Source of the DNA: Paraphysoderma sedebokerense
Taxonomy: Eukaryota > Blastocladiomycota > Physodermatomycetes > Physodermatales > Physodermataceae
Assembly: GCA_025602915.1 (NCBI GenBank)
Contig: JAHLJZ010000025.1
Span: forward strand, 186,001 to 250,000
Direction: 5' to 3'
DNA: 64,000 nucleotides
A model generated the notes under the pieces. It was not told the origin of the DNA, ran no database searches, and saw only the letters and a list, made by a program, of their open reading frames with translations. Within the stretch, counting starts at the first letter, position 1, and each line of letters starts with the position of its first letter. Below, piece after piece: positions 61,558 through 64,000 of the stretch. A program made the position numbers and the translations under genes.

Positions 61558-63716
61558 ATGCTCTCCTCTGCAGATCCCACCACCCCCGCCGGCTACCCGC
61601 AAAACGTCGGCATCCATGCAATGGAAATCTACTTTCCCAGGCGGGTATGTTTGTCATGTTTATTTCTCTACCCTCATACCCTACACACTTTGCCTCTTTT
61701 CTTCATTATACTCTTTCCCCTCATATTTTTAATCTCCTGGCCCTACGATGGTTAAAACAAGCAACTTGTCGTTCCTTGGGCCGGGCCTTTTGAATTTGAA
61801 ATGACTTTGGTCACGGCTCTGTGTAATAATACACTGCGGACATGAATTCACTGACATTTTCTCTCTTTTTTTTTACTCACTTGTAACAGTGCATCGAGCA
61901 AACTGCTCTAGGTAGATACTACTTTATTCTGATTTCACATGAGGTGTATCGTTCATACTGACTTGTCGTAAATGCCCTCTTGTTTAAAATCATTATCTTC
62001 GATAGAACAACATGATGGAGTTGCTGCTGGAAAATATACCATAGGACTCGGACAAATTCAAATGGCATTCGTCGATGACCGAGAAGATATCAACTCTATT
62101 TGTTTGACTGGTATGTTTGTATATTCTGGCCTTCTAGTAATTCTATCTATTTCCGTAGTAATGACCGTGCTTATGTCCTCCCTCGCCTTTCTCAAATGTC
62201 ACAGTCGTCCGCTCTTTGATGGAAAAGTATAACATCTCGTACAATGATATCGGTCGTCTCGAAGTCGGTACTGAAACCATCGTCGATAAATCTAAATCCG
62301 TAAAATCCGTCTTGATGCAACTTTTTGCCGAACATGGCAACAACGATCTCGAAGGTATCGACACTACCAACGCCTGTTATGGTGGTACTTCTGCCCTGTT
62401 CAATGCCGTGCAGTGGATGGAATCTTCATACTGGGATGGTCGATATGCTATCGTCGTTGCTGGGGACATTGCCATCTACGCTTCCGGAAATGCTAGACCC
62501 ACTTCCGGCACCGGTGTCGTTGCCATGCTCATTGGACCTAACGCTCCCCTTGTCATGGAACAGGGTCTGAGAGGAACCTATATGGAGCACACTTATGATT
62601 TTTACAAGCCAAACCTATCCTCCGAGTACCCCGAGGTCGATGGTCAACTTTCCGTCGTGTGTTACATGAAAGCCGTGGACAAGTGCTATCAAAAATATTA
62701 CCAAAAGCTAAGTAATAAGGTAAACAATTGTAGTCGATTGCTTGATTTCCATTGTTTGTTTATATTCAACCGACCCTACTTTAGACCGGTACCACCAAAC
62801 CCTTACTCGACAACATTGACTATGCCTGTTTCCATTCCCCCTACGCAAAGATTGTACAGAAATCAGTCGGTCGCTTGGTATGTGTTTATTGATATTTCTC
62901 TTTTCGCCGTCATAGACGACTAACCTCTTGAAACGCTGATAGTTCCTCAATGAGTTTTTGAGGTTCCCCGACGACAAGCGATTCGCTTCCGCTCAACAAT
63001 ACAAAGTATATTTCTTTTGCAAATTAAATAGTCTCAACATTACCTCCCAGCGTCTAACTGCGCTTTCTTATTTCAACACTTCCACAGGACACAACCTTGG
63101 AATCGTCGTACTTTGATAAGGATCTTGAAAAGGCCTTCGTCAAACTTTCTTCGGAATGGTTCAATGCCAAGACAGATCCTTCTTTGCTGACATGCAAAAT
63201 GTTGGGCAACATGTATTGTGGCAGTTTGTATGGTAGTTTGGTCAGTTTGCTAAGCAGCATTCCCGAATCGGAATTGGTTGGTATCCTTGCAATAGTATCT
63301 TATAAACTGTGCTCCGCATCTAACGTGCTCGGCTTCTTTGTCCACCTTATTCACAGCTTAACAAGCGAATCATGATGTTCTCATACGGTTCTGGTCTTGC
63401 TTCGTCTATGTTCTCTTTCCGTGTCGCCGCACCCATCTCCAATATCGTGTCCACCATCAACTTGCAAAAACGCCTATCTAGTCGCACCATTGTCACTCCC
63501 CATGTATTCGAAGAATTAATGGACTTGAGAGAAAAAGTTCACAATGCTTCCGACTACAAACCTCAAGGAGATGTGGAACAAGGAATCTGGAACGGAGCTT
63601 ACTATCTGGACGAAGTAGATAGCAAATTCAGGAGAACGTATAAGAGAAAAGAAGGAAAACTTGGTGTGAATGGAGCCGTCAATGGTCATGCCGCCGTTGT
63701 GAACGGTAACCATTAA
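61558..63716 (+). CDS. ERG13: Hydroxymethylglutaryl-CoA synthase
   Basis: Condenses acetyl-CoA and acetoacetyl-CoA to HMG-CoA, the committed feed into the mevalonate/sterol pathway. The start exon (61558-61644) gives [20 protein letters not shown] and AMEIYFPRR. Then [40 protein letters not shown] and [20 protein letters not shown]. Catalytic Cys lies in [14 protein letters not shown]; then [40 protein letters not shown] and [20 protein letters not shown]. Near 62840 the [14 protein letters not shown] region (catalytic His) spans an exon junction. C-terminal blocks are [17 protein letters not shown] and a variable tail [12 protein letters not shown]-stop. About six introns. No mitochondrial presequence or SKL, so cytosolic. 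Confidence 0.97.
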
Positions 63717-64000
63717 TTCTTGTGTAGAGCAGTGGAGGAGAATTGTATCACTCTAGACTGAAAGTTTAGATATACCCGATAGTGGTTTGGACGTTGAAAA
63801 ACGACTGGTAAATTTATTTTACCGCGCGAGGACAACAGGTTATATGTATATATTTATACACTGTCCATGGGGGAAAGAAACATGAAATATGATTAGATAT
63901 GCAGCAAAATAAATATAACAGTCTGTAGATTGTGAGTCATGAAAATTTCCTCTAGACCGCCTGTTTTTGCCTGTCCCTCAAACTTGCCTGCCTATCTAGA
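63717..64000 (+). other. 3' flank of HMG-CoA synthase
   Basis: AT-rich 3' UTR-like sequence with an AATAAA hexamer at 63908-63913. No gene seen before the window ends. Confidence 0.5.

Noticed and set aside
61335-61793. Overlapping ORFs up to 152 codons before and across the HMG-CoA synthase start
   Set aside because: They arise from the pyrimidine-rich leader, which rarely contains stops, and run out of frame through the first exon and intron.
1-64000. CRISPR arrays, transposons, LTR elements, telomeric repeats
   Set aside because: No regularly spaced direct repeats, terminal inverted repeats, transposase or integrase motifs, or TTAGGG-type arrays were seen by eye.

Overview
The window is nuclear DNA of an early-diverging, flagellated (zoosporic) fungus. 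The genes are dense and intron-rich, with mostly short GT-AG introns and about 22 protein-coding genes on both strands. Fungal affinity is suggested by an NPF-rich ANTH endocytic adaptor, a fungal-type protoglobin, a fungal-type YbaK-domain protein and cyclin C/PEX2/HMG-CoA synthase of fungal style. A flagellum is indicated by CFAP206 (clear by family recall), with weaker support from an XRRA1-like LRR gene, an SFI1-like centrin-binding repeat gene and several long coiled-coil genes. Phenylalanine hydroxylase also argues against Dikarya. The phylum (chytrid or relative) cannot be settled from the sequence alone.

Layout. 0.9-3.3 kb: AP180/CALM adaptor (+). 4.3-6.7 kb: coiled-coil gene (-), head to head with an unidentified coiled-coil gene (+, 6.8-9.95 kb), then an SFI1-like gene (+, 10.1-14.3 kb). 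14.5-20.3 kb: DNA2 nuclease-helicase (+), convergent with mitochondrial ribosomal protein mL41 (-). 21.3-25.0 kb: AP-1 beta-adaptin (+). 25.6-27.7 kb: succinyl-CoA ligase beta (+). 28.0-30.0 kb: phenylalanine hydroxylase (+). 30.3 kb: intron-containing tRNA-Tyr (-). 30.6-32.9 kb: ALG6 (+). 33.0-34.7 kb: putative cilium-associated protein (+). 34.8-39.3 kb: full ABCB transporter (-). 39.5-40.4 kb: YbaK-domain protein (+). 40.5-41.9 kb: NmrA-like protein (-). 42.2-44.7 kb: CFAP206 (-), divergent from an LRR gene (+, 44.9-47.0 kb). 47.1-52.8 kb: telomerase reverse transcriptase (-), whose start codon abuts that of a SAC3/GANP-domain gene (+, 52.8-54.7 kb). 54.9-56.0 kb: tail-anchored protoglobin (-). 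56.8-58.3 kb: PEX2 (+). 58.6-60.4 kb: cyclin C (+). 61.6-63.7 kb: HMG-CoA synthase (+).

Most genes are housekeeping and form no single pathway. Themes that recur are clathrin traffic (AP180, beta-adaptin), genome and telomere maintenance (DNA2, TERT) and flagellum/centriole structure. I saw no CRISPR array, no transposon and no viral element. The most notable points are the zero-gap divergent starts of TERT and the SAC3 gene, an apparent 25-nt intron in the SAC3 gene, introns at the same codon of both nucleotide-binding domains of the ABC transporter, two GC-AG introns, a fungal phenylalanine hydroxylase behind an overlapping upstream ORF, and two large unidentified coiled-coil genes in a head-to-head pair.
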